Below, one piece after another: positions 1-9,544 of a stretch of DNA of 11,248 bases. The number at the start of each line of letters is the position of its first letter. Positions within the stretch are counted from its first letter, which is position 1. Both the position numbers and the translations under genes were made by a program. A model generated the notes under the pieces. It worked only from the letters and a program-made list of their open reading frames with translations. It was not told the DNA's origin and searched no databases. The DNA comes from Larix sibirica (Eukaryota; Streptophyta; Pinopsida; Pinales; Pinaceae), in the NCBI GenBank assembly GCA_004151065.3, contig NWUY0300134043.1, forward strand, positions 1 to 11,248, given 5' to 3'.

Positions 1-1645
1 TTAATGTATATTTGCGTTCAATTAGTTAATTCACCTAAGTACTGTCTTTGCTTATGTTTTTCTTCCTTCTCTTTCCTCTTCTCATAGCGGCGTTCATTTT
101 TGTCCCTAAAGTGGCGAATGCTATTCTTAATTATTTCCAATGCTACTCTTGAGCCCATAAGCCCTAAATGTTGTAACCTACATCTTTGATACCATTTGTA
201 ATGTACCTCAGAAACACTATTTTTTTCTAAAAACAATATGGGTGAAATTTATCTATTTACTTATCTATATAGTATATTAATGTTTCTAGAAATTAATCTA
301 TATTACTAACCTCATTGTTCTTTAATACGAGTGTGACAATATTAATAATATAATAATTGTCATCGTAAAAGAATTCCTTGTTATAAGATAGTGTTCTTGA
401 TTTGGATCTCCATGGAGATAGTTCTATGGGACTTTTACTTTTTTGGATTAATGTATTAATACGCTCTTTATTTCTAGGAGTGGGTAGTTAAACTACCGAT
501 GCTCAAACCCTTTCATTTATCTAGGTAAGATTGGTTCTATAGCTCGATATTCATAAGTCGAAATATGCACCTTCATATGGTGCTGATTATTTTGTTCATT
601 ATGCATTCTATGTTAAGTGTATTGTGGGGGCGCAAGATTTTATGGCTTTTATTTAAAATAATGCTACTTACCTTGGGTTATATTTTCACTAGTCTATTAT
701 TAGATTGGATATATGTTATCAATCATCTCGATCCTATGGTAACAGTTGGTAGTTATGTGTTCATTGTTTAATTGACATTTCGTGCCTCATTTATTCAGGT
801 TGGAGCCTGTCGATTAAAACGATGTATGCTTTGATTCCCAACTCTATGCCACATGTCCTCTTCATACCTGGAAATTAATCAAGGGTTTTATGAGGCATTG
901 GTTGTCTATATCAAACTTTCATATTTGATTCTCTGTCATTTGGGTTGTTGGTAGCTCTGGTGTGGAGAGGAAAACCATACTTCCAAAATTGTGCACCCTA
1001 TACACCTAAAACTTCGTGACTTGGGAAGAGGTATAGTTATTAATGTTTCCATGTTGTTTTGCTTCAGGTGATTTGTTAAACTAGTGTTTATTTGGCATTT
1101 AATTTTCTTGTTCTTATACATGTTACTCAACATCTTACCTTGAGGAGTTTTCTACTATTAAATCCACCATATGCAATCTCAATTGATTTTTCTGGGTTGC
1201 AAGGAATAACAGGTTCTCCTGTCATTGCTTGGGTTGCCAAAGGTGTATAAAAAAACTCCACAAATATTTATGAAGTCTTGGCCTCTAATTTGCATGCTTA
1301 TCCCATGATGGGATTGTGATGCAGCTAGGCATGTGTTATCCTTTCAATTTGAAGTTTGATTATAGGTATAGTTTCATTTTGTATTATGTTTAAGCACTTT
1401 CAGCTTTTACCTAATTATATCTATATCAGTATATGATACTAAGAATAGAGTCATCATTTCTACAGTGTAGCAAAAATTCCTTCTCATGAGTTAAGTATAA
1501 TTATTTAGCTGGATAGTTAATCAAGGTTTTAACCCTTTATTATCTTGTGTCTCAAGTTCGCAATTTCTATCGCAATGTATTTCGATGATATACCCTCTGG
1601 TAAGCTATTCCCCAATTATCTTCAACATTATAGTTTTTTGAAGGT
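1..1645. other. T-rich non-coding region, no recognisable gene
   Basis: The + strand is strongly T-rich, as in plant introns and intergenic DNA. The only ORFs are under about 85 codons, and their hydrophobic translations (for example 565-771) are what T-rich DNA gives in any frame. A minus-strand ORF at 18-236 has a Lys/Arg/Glu-rich C-terminal half, and a protein-like + strand stretch lies near 1137-1300, but neither matches a family I know. Pyrimidine-rich tracts followed by CAG occur (for example near 795 and 1065), but I cannot build an exon chain from them. An intron of an unseen gene is possible. Confidence 0.5.

Positions 1646-1672
<27 letters not shown>
1646..1672. repeat. AT dinucleotide microsatellite
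   Basis: An uninterrupted run of alternating T and A, about 27 bp, lies in otherwise T-rich DNA. It is a simple-sequence repeat. No gene is near enough to give it a role. Confidence 0.95.
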
Positions 1673-1676
<4 letters not shown>

Positions 1677-2188
1677 TGTGTTTCCATACTCATTGACTCC
1701 CTATTTTTTCTATTGCATGGGTACACCGACTTCTTTTTGAGAAGTACTCTTACCCTGGCACCAAACTTCTTCCCTTCCATGTATGTGTAGTCAGAAATAT
1801 ACTTGAACTAAAGTTTTTTCAATAGTTTTCCTGTAAATAGGCAATCCTTGACAAACTTTGTTTTACTGAGATTAATTCATCACAAGATGAATTTTATAGT
1901 ATTCTCTGTGTGAATTTTGCAATTTCCTCTATTGTAACCTCAAAATTCACTATGTCATTAACCTTAACCAGATATACATTGTTTATGATATTACTTTGTT
2001 TATTACGAGGGTAATGCCATAATAGTTATGGTATTTTCCATTTGTGATTACAAACCTAGTTAGGGCTTCTCTTTGTGACCTCCAAATTTGAATTTTATGT
2101 GGGTTGAGTTACCGTGTAAATTTTGTCAATGGTTATTTAAGTTTTTCAAATTGTTACCCTTCATTTAATTTTAATATATCTATTTATT
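1673..2188. other. AT-rich flank left of the LINE, nothing recognised
   Basis: AT-rich sequence with no ORF of note and no repeat partner elsewhere in the window. It ends in ...TTATT directly before the target-site duplication. That fits the L1 endonuclease preference, written on this strand as TT/AAAA; here the junction reads TT/AAAG. This is the original genomic DNA into which the LINE inserted. Confidence 0.5.
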
Positions 2189-2205
2189 AAAGATTATGAT
2201 CTCCT
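2189..2205. repeat. Target-site duplication, left copy
   Basis: The 17 bases AAAGATTATGATCTCCT recur at 4820-4836 as AAAGACTATGATCTCCT, with one T/C difference at the sixth base. The copies flank the LINE remnant exactly: the left one lies just before the truncated reverse transcriptase and the right one just after the poly-A run. Length, position and the TT/AAAG context fit target-primed reverse transcription by an L1-type element. Confidence 0.9.
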
Positions 2206-2206
2206 T

Positions 2207-3085
2207 CATACTATTAAGACGCGGAAGATGAAGGCTTTACTCTTAAAAATGGATTTGGAAAAGGTGTATGATCGGGTGAATTGGACCTACTTGAGACTAA
2301 TCCTGATACAAATTGGTCTTCCTCCTCTAGTGATTAACTGGATTATGGCTTGCGTCTCATCCATGAACATTGTTGTGCTGGTGAATGGAGCTCCTTCTTC
2401 ATTTTTTCAATGTTCCAGAGGGATTCGTCAGGGATTCCCTCTCTCCCCTTTACTCTTTCTGTTAGTTATTGATGGCTTCAGCAAACTGGTCAATCAGGCA
2501 AAGAACTCAGGTTTGATTAAGGGTATTAAGATGGCAAAATATTGTTCTCTAACGCATCTCTTTTTTGTCGATGATGTGTTGATGGCGGGCTTGGATTTTG
2601 CAGCTCAATGGCGAGCCTATAGTGACATTACTAAGACTTTTTGCAATGCTTCCGGTATGAGGGTTAGCTCTTCAAAATCCTGCCTTAATCAGTATGAAGT
2701 TAATGAACAAAGGATTAATGAGATCGAAGCTATCATGCCATATAATTGCTTTGCTTTGGATGACGGTTTTAAGTACCTGGGTTTTTATTTAAAACCAAAT
2801 AATTATCTTATCAAGGATTGGAGATGGCTCCTGCGTAAGGTGGAGAACAGAATTTCACATTGGTCCTTCCGTCTTCTCTCTATCGGTGGTAAACTTACTT
2901 TGGTAAAAGTTGTTCTTTCAGGCATCCCGTTCTATTGGTTTTCTATGCTCGAAGTTCCTTCGTTTATTATCAATGCTTTGAGAAAATTGTTTTTTTATTT
3001 TCTTTGGATGGGTAGTGATGATCAGGACAAGCTAGTTATGGTGGGCTGGGCTATGGTGTCTCAGCCTGAGAAGTTTGGTGGTTGA
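2207..3085 (+). pseudogene. LINE ORF2 fragment: reverse transcriptase domain
   Basis: The frame is open from the truncation point to a TGA at 3083-3085. The ATG at 2228 is an internal Met, not a true start; the frame upstream reads HTIKTRK, as expected inside a LINE reverse transcriptase. Counting from that Met, the first catalytic Asp is D9 in LKMDLEKVYDRVNW. The motif RGIRQGFPLSPLLF lies at residues 64-77, where Phe replaces the usual Asp or Cys of QG(D/C)PLSP. The active-site pair D115-D116 lies in HLFFVDDVLMAG, with Val replacing the usual Ala of FADD. The later part (KLTLVKVVLSGIPFYWFSM and LWMG) matches the thumb/connector of plant LINEs. The endonuclease and the N-terminal part of the domain are absent. 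The TGA at the end reads in frame into the next segment and is probably a former Trp codon (GGWGI). Confidence 0.93.
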
Positions 3086-3592
3086 GGCATCAAATATTTG
3101 AATATCTTTAGTGCGGCTTTAAGACTTAAGAGTATGTGGAGGGGTATTTTTGGGAACACCCTTTGGTCAAAAATTTTGCAGGTTAAATATCTTAATAATG
3201 ATGTGATCTCTTGGCTCAGAGACCCGAGAAAGGTTGGCTAGAGAATTTCGCCCATTTGGAGGGGTTTCCTGGGGGTTTATGAATGGATTGCTAAAGATAT
3301 CGGTTGGCAAGTTGGAACTGGTAAAGAAATTATGGTCGGCATCGATCCTATATTAGGAATGGAGGAATCCTATATTCTCTCTGACAAGTTGCTGGGTATT
3401 CTAAAAAATTATGGTATTACTACTTTGGACAATATTCAAAATAGAGGCAGGTTGAGGAATAACTCCAGTTATTGGTTTGGTTTAGCAAAACTGGGTCTTT
3501 CGGGAACAGTTGCTCATGAATGGGACGGGTATATCAGAGCGCTAAACTTGGCCGGTTGTAAATTGAATGAGGATAGAGATCGAATTATTTGA
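3086..3592 (+). pseudogene. LINE ORF2 fragment: connector between RT and zf-RVT
   Basis: Same frame as the reverse transcriptase segment, broken by TAG at 3239-3241 and closed by TGA at 3590-3592. The translation follows the usual plant LINE order: GIKYLNIFSAALRLKSMW after the RT, then ISPIWRGF, then GWQVGTGKEIMVGIDPILG, which corresponds to the family's RVGDGKxIxFWxDxWLG block but has lost the aromatic FW. The segment ends in DRII followed by the stop and SKNPSTG, where relatives have a Trp (IWxxNPxG). The region links polymerase to the Cys/His segment and has no catalytic residues known to me. Both stops are one transition from TGG, so this reads as one decayed ORF and not as separate small genes. 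Confidence 0.85.
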
Positions 3593-3928
3593 AGTAAGAA
3601 TCCTAGCACAGGTTGTGTGACTGCAAAATCTACATATTTCATAATCCTCCAAGATAAGTATATCTTCCCACGGCACTGGTGGAAGTGGAAACTTCCCTTG
3701 AAGATTAAATGCTTTTTATGGTATGCTTTGATTCATAGACTCAAAACGTGGGATAACTTGATTAAGAGGATATGGATCGGCCCAAATAGATGCAGTCTCT
3801 ATCAAAAGGAGGCTGAAACCACAAATCATTTATTTGTTGAGTGCAGTTTTACAACCAGTGTGTGGAATGTCTGCCTGTCAAAGTTAAATTTTAATTCACA
3901 GTGGGCAGTTGGCGATTTTGGATACTGA
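3593..3928 (+). pseudogene. LINE ORF2 fragment: zf-RVT-like region
   Basis: Same frame, open from the stop at 3590 to a TGA at 3926-3928. It contains W-KWKLPLKIKCFLWYALIHRL, the hallmark zf-RVT block of plant LINEs, followed by the zinc-finger-like part. Counting from the Met at 3617, C59, H71 and C76 are present in RCSLY...TTNHLFVEC, but the second Cys of the expected CxxC is Tyr (Y62), so metal binding is probably lost. The domain is thought to aid template binding in related elements; that role is family knowledge and not visible here. The final TGA again falls where a Trp is plausible (FGYWMLNW). Confidence 0.87.
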
Positions 3929-4162
3929 ATGCTTAACTGGTTCAGAAGATCTAAAGGTGCATCTCTACTACCTATTTTTATTGCTTGGGTAATCTGGCAT
4001 GATAGGAATCGTGTTATTTTCCAAGATAAAAGACCGGACTTCACAATTAGTGGGTTGACCACTGTGAAATTGTTTCAAATTTATAATGATGATAAGGTAA
4101 GGCAAAAGGTGGATAGGATCAGTCATTTTGCTTATAATATATGTCAACCTATTCTTTTTTTT
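3929..4162 (+). pseudogene. LINE ORF2 fragment: linker before RNase H, ending in a frameshift
   Basis: Continues in the same frame after the TGA at 3926. The block LLPIFIAWVIWHDRNRVIFQ matches the WxIWxxRNxxxF signature between zf-RVT and RNase H in plant LINEs. The frame then runs through a run of eight T (4155-4162) and after it gives nonsense up to a stop at 4211-4213. The RNase H reading continues in another frame. Moving from codon phase 2 to phase 1 fits loss of one T in the run: with nine T the protein would read through FFYGDAQCG. The most likely cause is replication slippage in this copy. Confidence 0.85.
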
Positions 4163-4572
4163 ATGGAGATGCTCAATGTGGCATTTGTGCGGCTGGAGGA
4201 GTTGTTCTACTAAATGAAGATCACTATTATACAGTACGTCTAAATTGTGGTACTGGGACCAATATGAAAGAAGAGCTTATGGCTCTTTGGTGTGTTTTGA
4301 GGATGGCAAATATATTTGGTCTGGTGAACCTTAAAGTGTTTGGCGATTCTCAAGTTACAATCAAATGGACTGCTGGGGAATATAATTTGAAGATTACTGC
4401 ACTCAGACATTGGTGTATTTGCATCAAAAAGGAAATTTCTTCTCATCGGGTTGTCTCATTTGAGCACATCTATCGGGAGCACAACTCACATGCTGATAAG
4501 TTGTCCAAACAAGCCCTTGATGGTGATGAAGGATATCTTATTTGGGAAGAATGGCAGGCTAAAAACATCTAG
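4163..4572 (+). pseudogene. LINE ORF2 fragment: RNase H domain
   Basis: The ORF is open in the new phase (4141-4572, 143 codons); the homologous part begins after the T run. RNase H cleaves the RNA strand of RNA-DNA hybrids. Numbered from the ATG at 4141, three of the four acidic catalytic positions are visible: E45 in KEELMALW, D69 in VFGDSQVTIKW and D119 in YREHNSHADKLSKQAL. The first is probably lost: relatives have FDGA at the start of strand 1, and here the line reads FYGDA, so Y8 seems to stand in for the Asp. D10, two residues on, may confuse an automatic search. The ORF ends with a TAG at 4570-4572, probably the natural end of ORF2. This is the most ORF-like part of the element, but not a free-standing gene. 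Confidence 0.92.
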
Positions 4573-4822
4573 GAAATGGGTGTTCTTTACTTTTTTGATT
4601 AATTTTGTATATCTGCTATTTACATATCTATTTTGTATGAACCATTTAATGTAGTTGGATAGAGGATGGGGATAGTTGGATCTTTGGAGGATATTTGTAC
4701 AGGCTGGTTTTTTGCCACAGCTATAAGCTTTTGGTCTCTTTGTTTAGAACCAATTTCTATCATTGTACTATTTGATTCCTATGAATAACAATAGTACGCT
4801 TTTTCTGCTGGAAAAAAAAAAA
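4573..4822 (+). other. LINE 3' UTR and poly-A tail
   Basis: About 240 bp of T-rich sequence without an ORF lies between the ORF2 stop and an 11-A run at 4812-4822. The last three As also form the start of the right target-site duplication, so the exact end of the element is ambiguous by 3 bp. An A-run at the 3' end, directly followed by the duplication, is the expected product of target-primed reverse transcription. Confidence 0.85.
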
Positions 4823-4836
4823 GACTATGATCTCCT
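4820..4836. repeat. Target-site duplication, right copy
   Basis: AAAGACTATGATCTCCT, partner of 2189-2205 with one mismatch. It follows the poly-A run and marks the return to the original genomic sequence. The empty site would read ...TTATT, then one copy of this 17-mer, then AAAGGCTATT.... Confidence 0.9.
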
Positions 4837-6099
4837 AAAGGCTATTTTACCCTTAATGCAGAGTATAAATTCGATTATAGTAATCATACATGCATTCATT
4901 ATTCATGAATTGTTTTCCTTCTATGATGTACACTTATTCATGACATTACATTTTCTTGTACAAAATCTTCCTCAGTGGTTTTAGCTTTATTCCTCCGGTA
5001 TTCATTCGAGAGATGACCTCACCCTGTTCCTTAATAATGCAACTATCTTATGTAATTCGCATAATTCTAATTATACAAGTTCTCATGCTGAAGTAAACAA
5101 GGGCTTATGCACAATTTATGTTTTTTTGTACATATATGTGTATATTTCTATACTCGGGGACTTTACTAAATAGCCATAACATGGCAGTGTCATTTGCTTC
5201 TATTGGATTACAACCATATTCATCATTAACCACGATCAATATAATAAACATCCAAACCGACTTACAAGGTATAGAGGATTACGTATGAAAGAATTATATT
5301 ATAAATCATCAAATAAAAACATTGTTTCTTTAAACCCTATACTAGTATTGTTGTCATTTCCAATAATATTATAGTCTTTTTCAATGTGCAAAATCATAAC
5401 ATACTTATAATATTAATGAAGTATAGGATATTCAGTACCATTCCACAGTAAACAACACATCAAATATTTCCAATTCAATAAATGAGACATAATTCTATGA
5501 TATGTTCATTGAATCTCTTGAAATAAGGCATGTCTACATACCTCCCCACCATAGGCATACTAATATATCCTATTAGTAGCCACCCCTGAGCCAAATCATG
5601 ACATTGTAAGAGTGAATGCCTTAGAGCAGATTAATTTATCGGTAAGTATCTTAATTCAAAGTTATCCTCTACGACACTATAAGTCAATCTTTGTGAAAGT
5701 TTGGAATACTTGGTCATACCTAACACCTTCTCCTCATGGATGGTCGTAATAATATGCCAAACCCCTCCATCTTAATTTCTTCCAAAAAAAATTATTTTCC
5801 AGCATACTTCACACCTTCCTTCTATGTTTCTCATAGCAGTATACCCTTTTTCTCCTTCGAGGCATCCCTCATTTCCATTCTTGATTCTTTAACCAACCTC
5901 CTACATCACATGGAATGTGGCTAATTTTAGGGGTTTAATTTATTTTTGATCTCAACACATGGCTTACAACATCATGATTTTATTATCTCATGTGGTCTAC
6001 CCAATGATCTTCAAAAGACAAGACGGTCATTGAATAATATGTGCATATAGATATCTGTTCACGCTTTACAAAAATGCAACCATTAATGTCTCATGGTGC
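4837..6099. other. AT-rich region, nothing recognised
   Basis: No ORF above about 75 codons and no family match on either strand. The + strand ORF at 5736-5924 is Ser/Phe-rich with no known motif. The right part may hold the continuation of the Gag remnant that starts at higher coordinates on the minus strand, but reading down from 6100 I lose the similarity. A 7-bp inverted repeat (ACTAATA/TATTAGT near 5560) is the kind expected by chance at this base composition. Confidence 0.5.
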
Positions 6100-7323
6100 T
6101 TATTTTAAATATTTACAGTTTTTCCCCTGCCTTATAGAAGATGGGCAATGAGAAAATGTATTGAGAAGGCCATTTCCAAAGATGAAAAAATATTATACGT
6201 AGCTTGTGGAAATTCAATGTACCACTTCACTACAACTGCTATCAGGGTTCGTTGGAAGAGTTTAGCCTAATATTATCATCAATCAATGAGTTTGAATAAC
6301 ACCATAGATGGAAGGACATAATATGGTTCAATGTATCTTGTTCAAATTTACCTTCAAAATTAGGAATGTCGAAAGGTAATTTGGTCAAGATGGGAGGCTA
6401 GTTTGGACTATGTTACACCATGTCGTCAGTCAATAGACAAGTATGACCAATTCAAAATTGCCAAAAATGGAAATTTGGTAATGGCAATGGATTTGGGATT
6501 CCCATAGAATTGGATATGTTTTACATTACCACTCCTAGAACTCATCCCTAGTATATTTCCACCACTAGGGATAAAAGTTGCATGCATTTGATAGTTAGAG
6601 TAAGGAAGATATACTCCACCAAAAGGGTTTCCCATACTAGGCATAGTTATTCTCCCTAATGGAATTCCAAATGAAGTAATGAACTCGCTTTAGAACAAGG
6701 GTATATATCTAAGGTTGTGTTTAGTCTCGAAAGAAAATGTTGAAAATGGGGAAGTGTTACTCCTCGGCATTGTGTTAAAAGGTGGAAAATTACTACTAAA
6801 TGGTGGCAAGCTAGTATAAATTGGGGCATCCAAAAGAGATGTTTCCACTATGAGGTAGGGATTCACTCCCATTAGATGAATTTAACATGGGTAAACTAAT
6901 GACATAATGGAAATGTCACTGCTAGGAGGAGTGGCGTTTCCTACATTTAATGAACTAGTGGTATTATATATTCCATCATAGACCACTAGTACATAGGTTA
7001 TTGTAGAATTGAGGAGTTGGATATCTAAGTGGGATTTCACAAACATGGACAAGAGGTGGACTATAAGTGTCAATTAACGGAGGTTTATGATAAGTTACAC
7101 AGAGGTTAGGAAGATCTCCCACTTCCAAATTAACCTAAGGTGGAGGGGGTCGCTTCATTAAATTGAGGTGGTGACACGGACCTCTTAGGAATATCTTTTC
7201 CAATAAATTGTCAAAGTTAGGATTGTATTTTATTTTGTCTTCCCTTCCTATGTTAATAAAATTAGTGTGAGTGTCGTCTTTTGAATCACTAGATGGAGGG
7301 TTTAAAAATCGGCCAACCTCCAC
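6100..7323 (-). pseudogene. Decayed Ty3/Gypsy-type Gag fragment
   Basis: Read on the minus strand, several frames together give a plant Gypsy Gag. First comes a Pro-rich region (7323 down to about 6990) with an in-frame TAG at 7135-7137 that may be a former Gln codon. Next is a Gly/Ser/Pro-rich stretch sharing one frame from 7073 to 6426, with stops at 6882-6884 and 6690-6692; it includes MPSMGNPFGG and MHATFIPSGG. The Gag core follows from about 6394 downward: KLPFDIPNFEGK, MSFHLWCYSNSLIDDNIRL, a 1-bp shift near 6265, then LFQRTL, KWYIEFPQATY and another shift into LPIFYKAGEKL. These match the capsid-type retrotransposon Gag domain, which packages element RNA in virus-like particles. At least two stops and three frame changes make it non-functional. 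No zinc knuckle, protease or polymerase was seen. Confidence 0.75.
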
Positions 7324-8657
7324 CTACTACTAAGAATTTCCTCAACTTTGGTGGGATTCCTCTAGTCCTCTAAGACTAATGAGGTAGATGATTAGCTACC
7401 TTGAAACCAAGGACCCAACAGAATAAAAAAATAAACAAGACCTAGACTATCTACTCTTGAGAACACCAAGCACTGCAATAAAAACTCCTCAAAGTAATCA
7501 ACAAGTAAGACAACTCTCCCAAATTTCAGTCTAGGGTAGTTAGGCTTGTACCTAATTAGTGAAGAGTATAGTAGATGGCCTTTTGAAAATTACCCTGGTG
7601 TGATGAGGGATCGTAATCAAATAATGAAGGTGTGGGAGACAATTACGATAACTCTCTTGCAACAACCACCCAAGGTGTAAGTACCCTCATGTAGATGGGC
7701 ACCCTCTAACAGAGTTGAGGTGGATGATATGTGTCTATATGAGGTATCGCAAGCACTTTGCACTTGCAATCCTGGGTGAAAACCTAGGAAAATCCACTAA
7801 GGCTACCAATTTGGAAACAACATACAAGAGATACATTCATTGGTCAGGTGTTTTCATATGGGTAGGGAACGTAGGATGTAGTCCTAGACCCAAAAAATAT
7901 CGAGAAATGGTGTCACCCCAAGGACTTCCCAATTCTACCAAAGATCTCATACACACATAGCCTACTAAACAAATAAGAGGGTGTAATTTCTACACTTTCT
8001 TAGATTGACCTTGTGCTTGATACATATGTGAGGCACGCTTTATCGATAATTTTCTTTGCTACCACTGGATTTTAAGCACTCACTAGTCGATCTAGTTTAT
8101 ATTGTCATGGCACTAGAAAATTTACACTTTAACCTACACCAAGGCCCTGTAATCTAGACTTGTGTGTTTACTATAAAGAAAATTGTCTAGTTCATTTTAG
8201 TTATGATTGTTCTTTTTAAAGTTGTTATTTTACTCAAAAGGATATGGAAATGAAACTTTTGATGATTTGACACTTTAATAATAATGTATAAAGATAGTGA
8301 TAAGCATCCAATAGTATTCATACTTGATCTTCGAAAAGAAAATTAAGCACTATTCAAAACCTTGAAATGCAAATGATTGAGTGATCACCTACCTATTCAT
8401 GTAATGCATATTTCTTTTTGAATTTGATAATGTATCCTACAAACCAAAATAACTTAGTTCAAATGCAACTACAAATTTATGAAAATTGCCAAAAACATAA
8501 AAGAAATGTTTTTTATTATTTTTCTTGTTTTCAACAATTAATGAAAAAACAAGAAAACAAAGAAAAATATCTAATATTGAGATCCCAAAATGCCAAATTT
8601 GCATAGAATGTCAAAATTGAATTGCATTTTTTCATTTTATGAGTATTTTCTCTCTTT
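7324..8657. other. Unassigned region between the Gag remnant and the tandem array
   Basis: No recognisable gene. About 7324-8000 is less AT-biased than its surroundings and lies upstream of the Gag on its own strand, so it may be a degraded leader or LTR. I found no second copy and no clear primer-binding site. A + strand ORF at 7715-7960 (81 codons) resembles nothing I know. From 8160 on the sequence is AT-rich, and the 62-codon ORF at 8418-8606 is A-rich (Asn, Lys and Gln codons), typical of chance. Confidence 0.45.
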
Positions 8658-9544
8658 CCAAGAGATACCCATCGGTTTCCTTAAGGGAACCTATGGGTGG
8701 TTGTGCCTTTTGTATAGAAAATACACATGTGTATTCTTCTGTAAGTTGAAATAAGTACAAGCAATGAATATATATATATATAGGGGCGTAATGTAGCTCT
8801 ACGGCTCGGCAAAAAAGCTAGGACCTGGGGCGAGGATTTTTTTATCAAAGTATTTAATCTTGCTAGAGCCTGGTGTGCTTTCTCTCAAGGCACAAGTTCC
8901 TGAACCCTTTATCCGAAGTAAGGAGACGTTTGCGATAGAATAGCATAATGTATGTAGATGAGGTAGATTATGAGGAGGAATCCCTATTCACGTCAATCTT
9001 CTGCTCGAATAAAGAGATCCGGTGTACGGATAGGGAGATGAATAATGAAATAATAACTCCCCATAAGGAAATGACGTCTACCGCTGACGCCAAGGATGAC
9101 AGTGTAAAGGAAAGTATGCCATCAATTAATTTGCATGATATACAAGCGAATGGTTATGATGATGATGAAGTTGGATAGAAGATGGTGCAGTAGAACCGAG
9201 GCGTGAAGAAATCCAAAGGGATCATACCTAAAGTTGGTTATGCGGAACTATTGGTTGGGAGAGACATACAATTAGCAGAAATTCTATCATACTTGACCTT
9301 CTCCCTGGTAGGTAGATTCTGTGGGAAGGTGACAGGTAGAGCATCATTAACAAAGTGGATGGAAACACAATGGAGACCCATAATTGGATACACTACGGAG
9401 TTCCACATCCTTCCAAGGGGATGGTTCCTCTTCAAGGTAAAGGAGGAGGACGATGGCACCAAATTGTTGAATCAAAGGTGGCGGTGGGGAGCTTCAAGGT
9501 TGATACTGAAAAAAAGTCATGCAAGCTTTAATGCAAGGAAGGAG
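8658..9544 (+). repeat. Tandem array, unit 1 (887 bp)
   Basis: First of at least three head-to-tail units. The left edge is sharp: similarity to the other units begins at CCAAGAGATACCCAT, while the bases before it (ending CTCTCTTT) are unlike the bases before units 2 and 3. Order inside the unit: imperfect palindrome 8667-8698; a stretch with AATAAG near 8750, resembling a plant poly-A signal; an AT run 8768-8782 that could serve as a TATA box; a leader of about 165 bp; then the coding remnant from 8948. Differences from the other units are mostly point changes and small indels, by eye roughly 5-10%. Confidence 0.95.
8667..8698. repeat. Imperfect palindrome at the start of unit 1
   Basis: ACCCATCGGTTTCCTT faces AGGGAACCTATGGGT, forming an inverted repeat of about 15 bp per arm with a mismatch or bulge and almost no loop. 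The same structure recurs at 9554-9585 and 10439-10470, always about 9 bp inside the unit boundary. Confidence 0.8.

Larger units (their letters stand above)
2206..4819 (+). mobile_element. 5'-truncated L1-type LINE retrotransposon
   Basis: A non-LTR retrotransposon copy of about 2.6 kb, bounded by a 17-bp target-site duplication and ending in poly-A. It carries only the second part of ORF2: reverse transcriptase starting next to its first catalytic Asp, a thumb/connector region, a zf-RVT-like segment and a terminal RNase H domain, then a 3' UTR of about 240 bp. The endonuclease domain, the start of the reverse transcriptase and all of ORF1 are missing. This is the usual 5' truncation of incomplete target-primed reverse transcription, because the left duplication abuts the break. 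Plant L1 elements are known to carry a C-terminal RNase H. The copy is dead: four in-frame stops, one frameshift and changed key residues. It could not move by itself. Confidence 0.93.

Noticed and set aside
18-236. Minus-strand 72-codon ORF with a Lys/Glu-rich end
   Set aside because: Composition hints at coding, but there is no family match, no splice structure I can support and it is short.
565-771. Hydrophobic 68-codon ORF that looks like a membrane protein
   Set aside because: T-rich DNA gives Leu, Ile and Phe in any frame; there is no motif and no supporting context.
1545-1790. 81-codon ORF containing a Tyr-Ile repeat
   Set aside because: The repeat is just the translated AT microsatellite; the rest has no known motif.
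3826-4446. Minus-strand ORFs opposite the LINE (3826-4062 and 4240-4446)
   Set aside because: They are shadows of the linker and RNase H coding sequence and show no motif of their own.
6954-6990. Perfect 9-bp inverted repeat ACTAGTGGT / ACCACTAGT with a 19-bp loop
   Set aside because: It lies inside the Gag relic and is not repeated elsewhere; a short hairpin like this has no supported role.
7715-7960. 81-codon + strand ORF
   Set aside because: Mixed composition but no recognised family; it lies in the decayed region upstream of the antisense Gag, so chance or old repeat sequence is more likely.
8667-8698. Helitron 3' end (hairpin near terminus)
   Set aside because: No CTRR follows the hairpin at the expected distance on either strand, and no Helitron protein sequence is present.
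8836-8860. Possible LTR primer-binding site (TTTTTTATCAAAGT resembles TGGTATCAGAG)
   Set aside because: Only about 8 of 12 bases fit and the TGG start is missing; no LTR pair with TG...CA ends brackets the units. Chance similarity is likely.
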